DNA from: Agrobacterium pusense
GTDB lineage: Bacteria; Pseudomonadota; Alphaproteobacteria; Rhizobiales; Rhizobiaceae
Assembly (NCBI RefSeq): GCF_900102105.1
Contig: NZ_FNBB01000017.1
Coordinates: 21,353-85,352, forward strand
Direction of reading: 5' to 3'
DNA length: 64,000 bases
The notes beneath the pieces are model-generated. The model had not been told where the DNA came from and did not search any database. It was given only the letters and a program-made list of their open reading frames with translations. Shown here one piece after another: positions 50,608 to 58,621 of the stretch. Position 1 is the first letter of the stretch; each line of letters opens with the position of its first letter. A program made the position numbers and the translations under genes.

Positions 50608-50906
50608 TAAAAATCTATCTCGCGACCTTCTTCGCGTGATCGGGCTGTATCTAGCTCTGCGCCAACCAGTGGCGATCGACGGAGTGCCGCGAGAATCCCA
50701 CCCTTTTTCGGCAGCTCTCCGGCGACAGTTTCGCTTAGGAAGGCGCGCAGATTGGCCGCCTCCGGGCCATCTTCGGCCAGTCGGCGGGCAAGCGATCTAA
50801 TTAAGCTGCGATCACTCTCACGCCCGAGAACCTCAAAACGAGCGAGACCACGGTCGCCCAGGCGGCTTCGATAATTCTGAATTGCTCGTGTCTGCGAGCT
50901 AGCCAT
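50607..50906 (-). CDS. Antitoxin of the PIN-domain module (Phd/RHH-like, low-similarity type)
   Basis: A 99-residue protein, the obvious partner of the overlapping PIN toxin. The N-terminus reads A-I-Q-N-Y-R-S-R-L-G-D-R-G-L-A-R-F-E-V-L, resembling the strand-helix of ribbon-helix-helix antitoxins that bind operators with a short beta-strand (F-E-V). The middle has S-L-I-R-S-L-A-R-R-L-A-E-D-G-P. The tail contains R-S-P-L-V-G-A-E-L-D and an acidic end, as expected for toxin binding. The exact family is not certain. Confidence 0.82.
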   Translation of the reverse strand: MASSQTRAIQNYRSRLGDRGLARFEVLGRESDRSLIRSLARRLAEDGPEAANLRAFLSETVAGELPKKGGILAALRRSPLVGAELDTARSREEGREIDF

Positions 50907-51017
50907 GGTACCCTCCGGATATTTCCAGCAATATCGCCAGATGCTGACGTGTCTGCAAGCCGCCCAAGGGTCGTGGGGTAATTGACGATCTTATTTGGTC
51001 AGAATAGCTGTGTCTTC

Positions 51018-51038
51018 CGTCCGTAACCCTTCAAGAGC
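51018..51038 (+). repeat. T-arm-like repeat, copy 8 (most diverged)
   Basis: CGTCCGTAACC-CTT-CAAGAGC, preceded by GTGTCTTC. The CAAGAGC end and the 21-base length are kept. It sits between the antitoxin gene start (50906) and the end of the LacI gene (51048). Confidence 0.5.
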
Positions 51039-51047
51039 GGGTTGTTT

Positions 51048-52061
51048 TCATCGCTCGAAGGGAGTCAACCATTTCGAATGTCTAGGGGCAGGCCCCGATG
51101 AGCGTCGCTCGATAAAGGTCGAGGCGATAAGAATGCGTTTTGCGACGACCGGCTGCCCTCTTGTTTCAATGCGTTCCAACAATAGCCGCATCGCTGTAGC
51201 TCCCATCTCCCCCCCTTGTACTCTGATGGTCGTCAGTGGCGGAGATATTTGGGTCGCGGCGGAAAAATCACCGAAGCCGACAACGGACATATCGTCTGGT
51301 ATGCGGTAGCCGCGTGCTAGAAGTTCGGAAACAGCGGTGAGCGCCAGCCCATCGTGAGCGCAGAACAGGGCCGTTGGTGCGATTCCGGCAGTTTGAAGAG
51401 TTTGCAGCGCAGGGATAAAGCCTCCATCTTCGTCAAAGCGCAGGACATGCAGGCGCGCATCGGCATGTTGCTCTAAACTTTCGCGCAGACCGTGATATCG
51501 TTCCATACGACCGCGATAGCCTTCCTTTCCTTGCACAAAGGCGATGTCGCGATGGCCGAGCCCAAACAAATAATCGCCGACCGCTATCCCTGCTTCGTGG
51601 TCCGTGCCGCCGACATGATCGGCCTGTTCAAGTGGAAGCACCCACCCCAGTCGAACCGAAGGCAAGCCCGACGCTTTGACAATGTCCAGCGTCTTTTGTT
51701 CGTGCGGCCCAACAAGAATGATACCTGCGCTATCTTTCACCATCGCCTCGACCCTGTCGGCGTCATGCGTCCACTGCAACCGTACAGCTTGACCTAGTCG
51801 ATGCGCCTCCTTCTGCATGCCGTCCTGCAGCATCGTCCGCAACTCGTAGCTCACGCTATCGACCTGATCGTGAAAGATCAGAGTGATTTCGCGTTGCTCG
51901 TCGGCGGGCTTCGGGCGCTGGTAGCCTAGCATCATGGCAGCGTCCTCGACGCGTTTGCGCGTCGCCTCACTGACCCCTGCTTTTCCTGAAAGTGAACATG
52001 AGACGGCAAATTTTGACAGGCCGGTGTGATTGGCGATGTCCTGCAATGTAACTTTGCGCAT
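51048..52061 (-). CDS. LacI-family transcriptional regulator
   Basis: A 337-residue repressor. The N-terminal LacI headpiece is V-T-L-Q-D-I-A-N-H-T-G-L-S-K-F-A-V-S-C-S-L-S, with the G-V-S-E-A-T-R-K-R-V hinge-proximal helix. The periplasmic-binding-like core has V-G-G-T-D-H-E-A-G-I-A-V-G-D-Y-L and V-V-G-F-G-D-F. A strong GGGAGGA ribosome site precedes ATG 52061. It is divergent from the large ABC/glycosidase operon at 52262 and almost certainly its sugar-responsive repressor. Confidence 0.93.
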   Translation of the reverse strand: MRKVTLQDIANHTGLSKFAVSCSLSGKAGVSEATRKRVEDAAMMLGYQRPKPADEQREITLIFHDQVDSVSYELRTMLQDGMQKEAHRLGQAVRLQWTHDADRVEAMVKDSAGIILVGPHEQKTLDIVKASGLPSVRLGWVLPLEQADHVGGTDHEAGIAVGDYLFGLGHRDIAFVQGKEGYRGRMERYHGLRESLEQHADARLHVLRFDEDGGFIPALQTLQTAGIAPTALFCAHDGLALTAVSELLARGYRIPDDMSVVGFGDFSAATQISPPLTTIRVQGGEMGATAMRLLLERIETRGQPVVAKRILIASTFIERRSSGPAPRHSKWLTPFER

Positions 52062-52261
52062 AACGCATCCTCCCGCCGTGGACCTACGTGCCGAAATAAA
52101 TTCAACATAACGCTTTACCTAACAAATTACATAATACAAGCTAAACAAATACGGGGCATGCAAGCTATCTTTTTCTGGCGTGGCATGCGTCCGAAAAATC
52201 GCGGGATCGATCCTGAGGAGGAGAGATAATTCCGCGATGCGTGACTGGAGGAGGAAAACAA

Positions 52262-54190
52262 ATGCAAGGATTAAATCGCCGCGCGTTTCTCGCTGCGAGC
52301 ACCGCTGCCGTCATACTACCCGCTTTGCCAGCGTTCGCGCAGACCACGACCGTTAAAGACCCCGCCATGCTGGACGCATTGGTCGGGGAGGGTAAGCTGC
52401 CCGCCGTTGTGGACCGCCTGCCGCTCGATCCGCTTGTCATCACGCCGCTTGACCGCGTCGGAACACATGGTGGTGACTGGAACAGCGCGATCGTCGGTGG
52501 TGGGTCCCTGTCGATGTTGTTTCGATATCAGGCTTACGAGCCGCTGCTGCGATATAAGCCCGACTGGTCGGGTGTGGTACCGAATGTCGCGGAGCACTAC
52601 GAAAGCAATGCCGATGCCACGGAGTTCACCTTCAGATTGCGCAAGGGCATGAAGTGGTCTGACGGTCAGCCGTTCACTACCGAGGACATCATGTTCTGGT
52701 ACGAGGACATCTTCAATTACGAGGGCCTTAACGACATCGGCCAGAACCATCTGCGTGCGGGCGGAAAAAAGGCCCGCTTCGAGGCGTTGGACGATGTAAC
52801 GTTCAAGGTGATTTTCGCCGCGCCCAACGGTCTTTTCCCTCTGCGGCTGGCATGGGCTAACGACGATCAGACCACCCGTGCGCCGAAGCACTACCTCAAG
52901 CAATTCCACATCAAGTACAACCCAAATGCTGAACAGGAAGCCAAGGCCAAGGGCGCGTCTGGCTGGATTCAACTGTTTCAGCGAGAAGCGGGCCTCGTCG
53001 TGGACAACGAGTTCTTTCAGAACTCCCAGCGTCCCGTAATCCACGCCTGGAAGATGGCGGTTGCTCCAGGACAGAGCACCGACCGTGCGATCGCCGAGCG
53101 CAACCCGTTTTACTGGAAGGTCGATACCGAGGGAAATCAACTGCCCTACATTGATCGCATCGTCTACCAGATGGTCGCAGACGCACAGGTGTTGTTGTTG
53201 AAGGCGATGCAGGGCGAAATCGATCTGATGGACCAGTATATCGCGACGCCGGCAAACCGGGCAGTGCTTTACGACTCCCAGGACCAGGGCCAGTTTGACT
53301 TATATACGCTGACGTCGACCGAAACCAACGAGATGGTTTTCCAGCTTAATCTCAATCATCCTGACGAAGCCAAACGCAAGCTTTACGGTAACAGGGATTT
53401 CAGGGCTGCGCTGTCGATGGCGCTGGACCGGCAGGCGATTATCGATACAGTTTTCATCGGACAGGGAACGATCTCCCAACCGGCCGTGCGGGCGGAGGAT
53501 CCTCTTTATAACGAACGTCTGGCTACGCAATTCACCCAATGCGACCCCGACGCCGCCAACGCGCTGCTCGACAAGATCCTTCCCACCAAGGATGGTGAGG
53601 GTTTCCGGCAGGATGAAAACGGCAAGCGTGTGACGGTCATATTCGAGATCGACCAGGCTCGAACCACATTTCTTGACATTTTCCAGCTGGCTCTGCCGAT
53701 GTTCCACGCCGTGGGTGTGGACGTGCAGATGCGAAGCATGGACCGTTCGCTTTGGGAGGTGCGCGTGCGTCAGGGCATCGACTATGACGCCACTGCACAC
53801 CGCTTCGGCGGCAATGGCGGCATCGCGGCCATTCTCGATCCGCGCTATTTCATTCCCAACACGACCGAGGCGCTCTACGCCAAGGGCTGGCAATTGTGGT
53901 ACCGCGATCCTGCTTCCAAGGGTGCGGTCGAGCCGCCTCAGCCGGTCAAGGACGCATTGTCACGCTATGACCGCGTGCTGGGCTCGCCGGACCCGGATGT
54001 GCAGCGCAAGCTGATGGCCGAAATACTGGAGATCGCGGCCGACCAGTTTTACGTCTTCGGCGTTTGCCTGCCCAGCGACAGTTACGGCGTGGTGAAGAAC
54101 AACATGCAGAACGTTCCCAAATCCATGCCGAATTCGTGGGGATATCCCACACCCGGGCCCGCCAACCCCGAAACCTTTTTCAAGGCCTGA
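52262..54190 (+). CDS. ABC transporter periplasmic solute-binding protein (family 5, oligopeptide/oligosaccharide type)
   Basis: A 642-residue binding protein. The N-terminus is a twin-arginine-like signal (L-N-R-R-A-F-L-A-A-S, hydrophobic stretch, A-F-A-Q-T). The mature part has the SBP_bac_5 pattern: Y-E-P-L-L-R-Y, N-V-A-E-H-Y-E, F-T-F-R-L-R-K-G-M-K-W-S-D-G-Q-P-F-T-T-E-D-I near residues 120-145, and R-D-F-R-A-A-L-S-M-A-L-D-R near 380. Its size is larger than peptide DppA proteins (~530) and typical of rhizobial carbohydrate-related members. It is the first gene of the operon after the LacI-controlled promoter, with a GGAGGAGG ribosome site. Confidence 0.93.
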   Translation: MQGLNRRAFLAASTAAVILPALPAFAQTTTVKDPAMLDALVGEGKLPAVVDRLPLDPLVITPLDRVGTHGGDWNSAIVGGGSLSMLFRYQAYEPLLRYKPDWSGVVPNVAEHYESNADATEFTFRLRKGMKWSDGQPFTTEDIMFWYEDIFNYEGLNDIGQNHLRAGGKKARFEALDDVTFKVIFAAPNGLFPLRLAWANDDQTTRAPKHYLKQFHIKYNPNAEQEAKAKGASGWIQLFQREAGLVVDNEFFQNSQRPVIHAWKMAVAPGQSTDRAIAERNPFYWKVDTEGNQLPYIDRIVYQMVADAQVLLLKAMQGEIDLMDQYIATPANRAVLYDSQDQGQFDLYTLTSTETNEMVFQLNLNHPDEAKRKLYGNRDFRAALSMALDRQAIIDTVFIGQGTISQPAVRAEDPLYNERLATQFTQCDPDAANALLDKILPTKDGEGFRQDENGKRVTVIFEIDQARTTFLDIFQLALPMFHAVGVDVQMRSMDRSLWEVRVRQGIDYDATAHRFGGNGGIAAILDPRYFIPNTTEALYAKGWQLWYRDPASKGAVEPPQPVKDALSRYDRVLGSPDPDVQRKLMAEILEIAADQFYVFGVCLPSDSYGVVKNNMQNVPKSMPNSWGYPTPGPANPETFFKA

Positions 54191-54293
54191 TCCCACCGTT
54201 CCATTCCGGCATCAACTGAACCCGGATGGAAACATCAAACCTTTTAGCCGCCCCCAAAGGGCGTGACGGCATAATATTGTCATTGGAGAACAC

Positions 54294-56408
54294 ATGTTGC
54301 ATCGACCAAACGCCATTTCCGGAGCTGCCGTTCGTTCTCCGGATTGGTTTAAATCCGCCACTCGCTGGACGCAATTGACCTTTGCGGAGGACGACCCGGC
54401 GAAATATGACCCCGAGTTCTGGATCGACGTCTTCAAGCGCACCAAGTCGAATGCAGTCTGCCTTTCCGCTGGCGGCTATATCGCCTATTACCCAAGCGAA
54501 ATCCCCCTGCATTACGTGTCCAGCTTCATTGGCGATACCGATCCGTTTGGCACGATCGTGGAAGGCGCGCGCAAATTGGGAATGCACGTCATGGCGCGCG
54601 TCGACCCACATGCGATCCACGAGGATGCAGCACTGGCCCATCCCGAATGGGTGGCCATCAATCAGGACGGAAGTCCGCGTGAGCACTGGGCATTTCCCGG
54701 TATCTACGTCACCGATGCGCTGGGAAGTTATAACCGCGACTTCACAACCGACGTCATTCGCGAAGTCGTAACCAAATATGACGTCGATGCCGTGTTCGCC
54801 AACCGCTGGCAGGGCCATGGCGTGTCCTACAGCGACGACAATCGCAAATGTTTCAGGCAGGAAACTGGTTTTGATTTGCCGATGAGACCGGATGCGACGG
54901 ATCCGGCATGGCAGGCGTGGGCGGCGTGGCGCAGACGCATACTCACCGAGCTTGTGGTCTATTGGGACGAGACGGTCAAATCCATCCGTCCCCATGCCAG
55001 CTTCATTCCAAATATGAGCGGTTTGTCACTGATGGAATTCGACCTTTCGCTCATACAGAAACATTGCCCGATCCTGTTCGTGGACCACCAGGCGCGACAA
55101 GGTGTGGAGGTTGGCTGGTCTGCTGGACGGAACGGCAAACGCATTCGTGGAACGTTCCGTGACAGACCCGTTGGCCTCATCACCTCCATAGGACCAGAGG
55201 AAGAGTACCGATGGAAGGATTCCGTCCAGAGCGGTGAGGAAATCAAGCTCTGGATTCACGACGGCATTGCGCAGGGCCTTTTCCCATGGTTCACCAAATT
55301 CAATGCCTGCGTTCCTGACAACCGCTGGGTGCAGCCCGTTGCAGAAGCCTTTAATCTTCATGCGGACATTGAGCCATATCTGGAGGGCATGCAGCCAACT
55401 GCCGAAATCGCGATCATTGATCCATCCACGACGTTGCGGCACTGGGCACCGGAGCAACGTCATATCGCCGAACATAATGATCTCGGCTTTTATCATGCGC
55501 TGGTGGAAGCGCGCATTCCGTTTGAATTTTTGTCCGATCAGGTCATGACCCCGGATGCGCTTGATCGCTTCAAGCTCATTATTCTGGCCAATGCCACCTA
55601 TCTGTCGGACGGACAATGCGCGGCCATCGAACAGTATGTACGGCGCGGCGGGTCGATCGTTGCCGCGCATGAAACCTCGCTCTGCAATGAAGTCGGCGAG
55701 CGGCGAGGTAATTTCGGACTATCAAATGTCTTCGGTGCCTCGCTGGCATCGACGCCACGTGGCCCGGTCAAGAACACCTATGTTGCACTGTCCGATCCGC
55801 ACCCTGTGAACGAGGGCTACGAGGGCGCCGCTCGCATTATCGGCGGCACACACCTGATTGCCGTCGATGCCAATCCGGACGTTGAAACGCCTTTCCTCTA
55901 CGTCCCTGATTTTCCGGATCTGCCCATGGAGGAAGTCTACCCACGCGAAGCCCCGAACGGCGCTGCGGTGATTGCGCGTGAGACCGGCCATGGAGGTCGT
56001 GTGGTCTACATTCCATGGAACATTGGCGAGGTCTTCTGGAAAGTACTTGCACCCGATCATGGCAAGCTGATCGCCAACGCCGTGAACTGGGCTCTTGGCC
56101 AAGACCATCGTGTGACGGTCGACGGGAAGGGTATCATAGACATCGCCGTTTATGAAAACGAGGACTCGATGGCAATCTTCCTCGTCAACCTTACCAACCC
56201 GATGATGATGAAAGGTCCTTTGCGGGAGGTCTACCCTATCGGTGAGCAGACACTATCGATCGAACTGCCAAAAGGTCGCTCGTCTGCCACGGTGAAACTG
56301 CTTGTGAAAAGCGAGGCCGCGTCCTGCAAGATCGTTGGCAACCGTGCAGAAATCACCGTGCCCTCCATCCGGGACCTCGAGACGGTTCATCTGACCTGGC
56401 ATTCATAA
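54294..56408 (+). CDS. Putative glycoside hydrolase (GHL6-like TIM barrel plus beta-galactosidase trimerisation-like domain)
   Basis: A 704-residue protein without a signal peptide, so probably cytoplasmic. The N-terminal ~360 residues look like a TIM barrel of the 'hypothetical glycosyl hydrolase 6' group: N-A-V-C-L-S-A-G-G-Y-I-A-Y-Y-P, M-H-V-M-A-R-V-D-P-H-A, H-P-E-W-V-A-I-N-Q-D-G, and V-D-A-V-F-A-N-R-W. Residues ~390-590 resemble the GATase1-like beta-galactosidase trimerisation fold (F-K-L-I-I-L-A-N-A-T-Y-L-S, Y-V-R-R-G-G-S-I-V-A-A-H-E-T-S). A small beta-domain ends it. I infer cleavage of the imported glycoside; specificity is unknown. It lies between the binding-protein and permease genes. 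Confidence 0.82.
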   Translation: MLHRPNAISGAAVRSPDWFKSATRWTQLTFAEDDPAKYDPEFWIDVFKRTKSNAVCLSAGGYIAYYPSEIPLHYVSSFIGDTDPFGTIVEGARKLGMHVMARVDPHAIHEDAALAHPEWVAINQDGSPREHWAFPGIYVTDALGSYNRDFTTDVIREVVTKYDVDAVFANRWQGHGVSYSDDNRKCFRQETGFDLPMRPDATDPAWQAWAAWRRRILTELVVYWDETVKSIRPHASFIPNMSGLSLMEFDLSLIQKHCPILFVDHQARQGVEVGWSAGRNGKRIRGTFRDRPVGLITSIGPEEEYRWKDSVQSGEEIKLWIHDGIAQGLFPWFTKFNACVPDNRWVQPVAEAFNLHADIEPYLEGMQPTAEIAIIDPSTTLRHWAPEQRHIAEHNDLGFYHALVEARIPFEFLSDQVMTPDALDRFKLIILANATYLSDGQCAAIEQYVRRGGSIVAAHETSLCNEVGERRGNFGLSNVFGASLASTPRGPVKNTYVALSDPHPVNEGYEGAARIIGGTHLIAVDANPDVETPFLYVPDFPDLPMEEVYPREAPNGAAVIARETGHGGRVVYIPWNIGEVFWKVLAPDHGKLIANAVNWALGQDHRVTVDGKGIIDIAVYENEDSMAIFLVNLTNPMMMKGPLREVYPIGEQTLSIELPKGRSSATVKLLVKSEAASCKIVGNRAEITVPSIRDLETVHLTWHS

Positions 56409-56436
56409 GCCGGATAGCGTGTAGCGGGAGGAACCC

Positions 56437-57423
56437 ATGCTGACATATGTGGCAAAGCGCGTTCTTTACATGATACCGACCCTGTTCGGCATGTCCTTGA
56501 TCGCATTCATGATCATTCAATTGCCACCAGGCGATTATCTGACCTCGCTTCTCTCCACCATGGCCGATGGCGGGCAAAATCTGGACGAGGCGACGATTGC
56601 GCGCCTGCGCGCGCAATACGGTCTCGATCAACCTGTCTATGTCCAGTATTTCGTGTGGATCAGCGGAATATTGACCCGGGGCGATTTCGGATACTCCTTC
56701 GAGTGGAACCAGCCGGTCTCGACCCTGATCTGGGACCGGATGGGATCGACGCTGTTGATCTCGCTGGCGAGTCTTTTACTGGTTTGGGCAATATCCCTCC
56801 CGATTGGGATCTATTCCGCGGTCAGACGCCATTCCTTCGGCGACCACGCCTTTACGCTTCTTGGCTTTATCGGGCTGGCCGTTCCGAATTTCATCATGGC
56901 GCTGACCTTGATGTATGCGAGCTACCGGTTTCTGGGACAAAGCGTTGGCGGCATATTTTCTCCCGCTTTCGTCGATGCGCCGTGGAGCATCGCAAAATTC
57001 AACGACATGCTCAGCCATATGTGGATACCTGTGATCGTCATCGCCATGTCAGGCACTGCCGCCATGATCAGAATTCTGCGGGCAAATCTGTCGGATGAAT
57101 TGAGCAAGCCTTATGTCATCACGGCGCGTGCCAAGGGTTTGCCGGAGCGCAAGGTCATTGTGAAATACCCCGTCCGCATCGCGCTCAACCCTTTCGTCAG
57201 CTCGATCGGCTGGGTGCTGCCGGATCTTGTTTCTGGCGTCACCATCACCGCCATCGTGCTGAACCTTCCAACGGCGGGACCGCTTCTGCTGCGAGCGCTG
57301 GTCGGTCAGGACATGTATCTGGCCGGAAGTTTCATTCTCTTAATGGGCGTGCTGACACTGGTGGGCATGCTGATTTCAGACATATTGCTGGCGGTGCTCG
57401 ACCCCCGCATCCGGTTCAATTGA
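56437..57423 (+). CDS. ABC transporter permease, DppB/OppB type
   Basis: A 328-residue inner-membrane permease. It begins M-L-T-Y-V-A-K-R-V-L-Y-M-I-P-T-L-F-G-M, the usual OppB/DppB start. G-D-Y-L-T-S-L and G-L-D-Q-P-V-Y-V-Q-Y follow, then R-G-D-F-G-Y-S-F. The cytoplasmic EAA loop that contacts the ATPase is Y-V-I-T-A-R-A-K-G-L-P-E-R-K-V. Six transmembrane segments are visible. It pairs with the next permease gene, whose ATG lies 11 bases past its stop. Confidence 0.95.
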   Translation: MLTYVAKRVLYMIPTLFGMSLIAFMIIQLPPGDYLTSLLSTMADGGQNLDEATIARLRAQYGLDQPVYVQYFVWISGILTRGDFGYSFEWNQPVSTLIWDRMGSTLLISLASLLLVWAISLPIGIYSAVRRHSFGDHAFTLLGFIGLAVPNFIMALTLMYASYRFLGQSVGGIFSPAFVDAPWSIAKFNDMLSHMWIPVIVIAMSGTAAMIRILRANLSDELSKPYVITARAKGLPERKVIVKYPVRIALNPFVSSIGWVLPDLVSGVTITAIVLNLPTAGPLLLRALVGQDMYLAGSFILLMGVLTLVGMLISDILLAVLDPRIRFN

Positions 57424-57434
57424 GAGGGGTGGCC

Positions 57435-58610
57435 ATGTCGATCAACCAGAACCCCACCATCGCGCTGGAAACCGGCCCCGCCATCAGCCCTCTGAAGTCC
57501 GGGCGCAAGGCAGTTAGCCTCGAGGCGGCAGGGCAATGGACGCTCATTCGCCAGCGCTTCTTCCGCCACAAGGTCGCAGCATTTGCTGCGGGCATCATTC
57601 TTTTGCTCTATTTCATCGGTGCCTTTGCCGAGTTCCTGGCACCGGGCCTGCCGAACACGTCGCGCCCGCAATACACCTTTGCGCCGCCGCAAGGCATCGC
57701 TTTAGTTGCGCCGGCTGCCGATGGCGGTTCCCGCTTTCTGCCACACGTGAAGGGCTACAAGATCGAGATCGAGCCGAAAGCTCTCCGCCGCAGCTTCGTA
57801 GTTGACGACACGAAAATCATTCCTATCGGATTCTTCGTCAAAGGGGCGCCTTACAAGCTGTGGGGCATCATCCCGATGGAAACACATCTGGTTGGGCCGC
57901 TTGACGCCCGCGATCCGATGTATCTGTTGGGTTCGGACCGGCTCGGACGAGACCTCATGAGCCGCCTCATCTATGGAACCCGCGTCTCCATGTCCATCGG
58001 CCTTGTCGGCGTTGCCATTTCGCTGACGCTCGGCGTCGTGATGGGTGCGGTCTCAGGTTATTACGGCGGCTGGGTCGATACCCTCATCCAGCGTATCATC
58101 GAGATTGTGAGCGCCATGCCGACCATTCCGCTCTGGTTGGGGCTGGCCGCTGCCATTCCCCTAAGCTGGTCACCGCTTTCGGTTTATTTTGTCGTAACCC
58201 TGATTGTTTCCCTTCTGAGCTGGACGGGTTTGGCACGCGAGGTGCGGGGACGATTCTTCGCGCTGCGCGGCGATGACTTCGTGACGGCTGCCCGGCTGGA
58301 CGGTGCAGGGGAAAGGCGGATCATATTCCGCCACATCCTTCCATCACTTACCAGCCACATTCTGGCGGTGGTGACACTTGCCATTCCGACCATGATCGTC
58401 GCTGAAACCTCGCTGTCGTTTCTCGGGGTCGGTCTGAAACCACCGGTCGTCAGCTGGGGCGTGCTGTTGCAGGATGCCCAGAACGTGCGGACAGTTGCCA
58501 CGGCGCCATGGTTGCTGATCTGGCCGAGCCTTGCGGTGGTCCTGGCGGTGCTGTCCTTCAATTTCTTCGGCGATGGCCTGCGCGATGCAGCCGACCCTTA
58601 CGATAGCTGA
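57435..58610 (+). CDS. ABC transporter permease, DppC/OppC type
   Basis: A 391-residue second permease. A ~40-residue cytoplasmic N-terminus precedes the first membrane helix (F-A-A-G-I-I-L-L-L-Y-F-I-G-A-F). A long periplasmic loop of ~120 residues follows (through F-A-P-P-Q-G and L-G-S-D-R-L-G-R-D-L), then the five-helix core with the EAA loop D-D-F-V-T-A-A-R-L-D-G-A-G-E-R. OppC-type permeases are ~300 residues; the extra length is in the periplasmic loop. The start ATG 57435 follows GAGAGGGG; a TTG at 57420 overlapping the upstream stop is an alternative. Confidence 0.93.
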   Translation: MSINQNPTIALETGPAISPLKSGRKAVSLEAAGQWTLIRQRFFRHKVAAFAAGIILLLYFIGAFAEFLAPGLPNTSRPQYTFAPPQGIALVAPAADGGSRFLPHVKGYKIEIEPKALRRSFVVDDTKIIPIGFFVKGAPYKLWGIIPMETHLVGPLDARDPMYLLGSDRLGRDLMSRLIYGTRVSMSIGLVGVAISLTLGVVMGAVSGYYGGWVDTLIQRIIEIVSAMPTIPLWLGLAAAIPLSWSPLSVYFVVTLIVSLLSWTGLAREVRGRFFALRGDDFVTAARLDGAGERRIIFRHILPSLTSHILAVVTLAIPTMIVAETSLSFLGVGLKPPVVSWGVLLQDAQNVRTVATAPWLLIWPSLAVVLAVLSFNFFGDGLRDAADPYDS

Positions 58611-58621
58611 AAGGAAGTGAG

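Noticed and set aside
52081..52261. A LacI operator in the LacI/ABC intergenic region
   Set aside because: GGATCGATCC (52204-52213) and a TAAAGCGTTA-like segment (minus strand near 52110) were considered. The first is short and lies near the ribosome site; the second is a poor palindrome. An operator must exist but I cannot place it.
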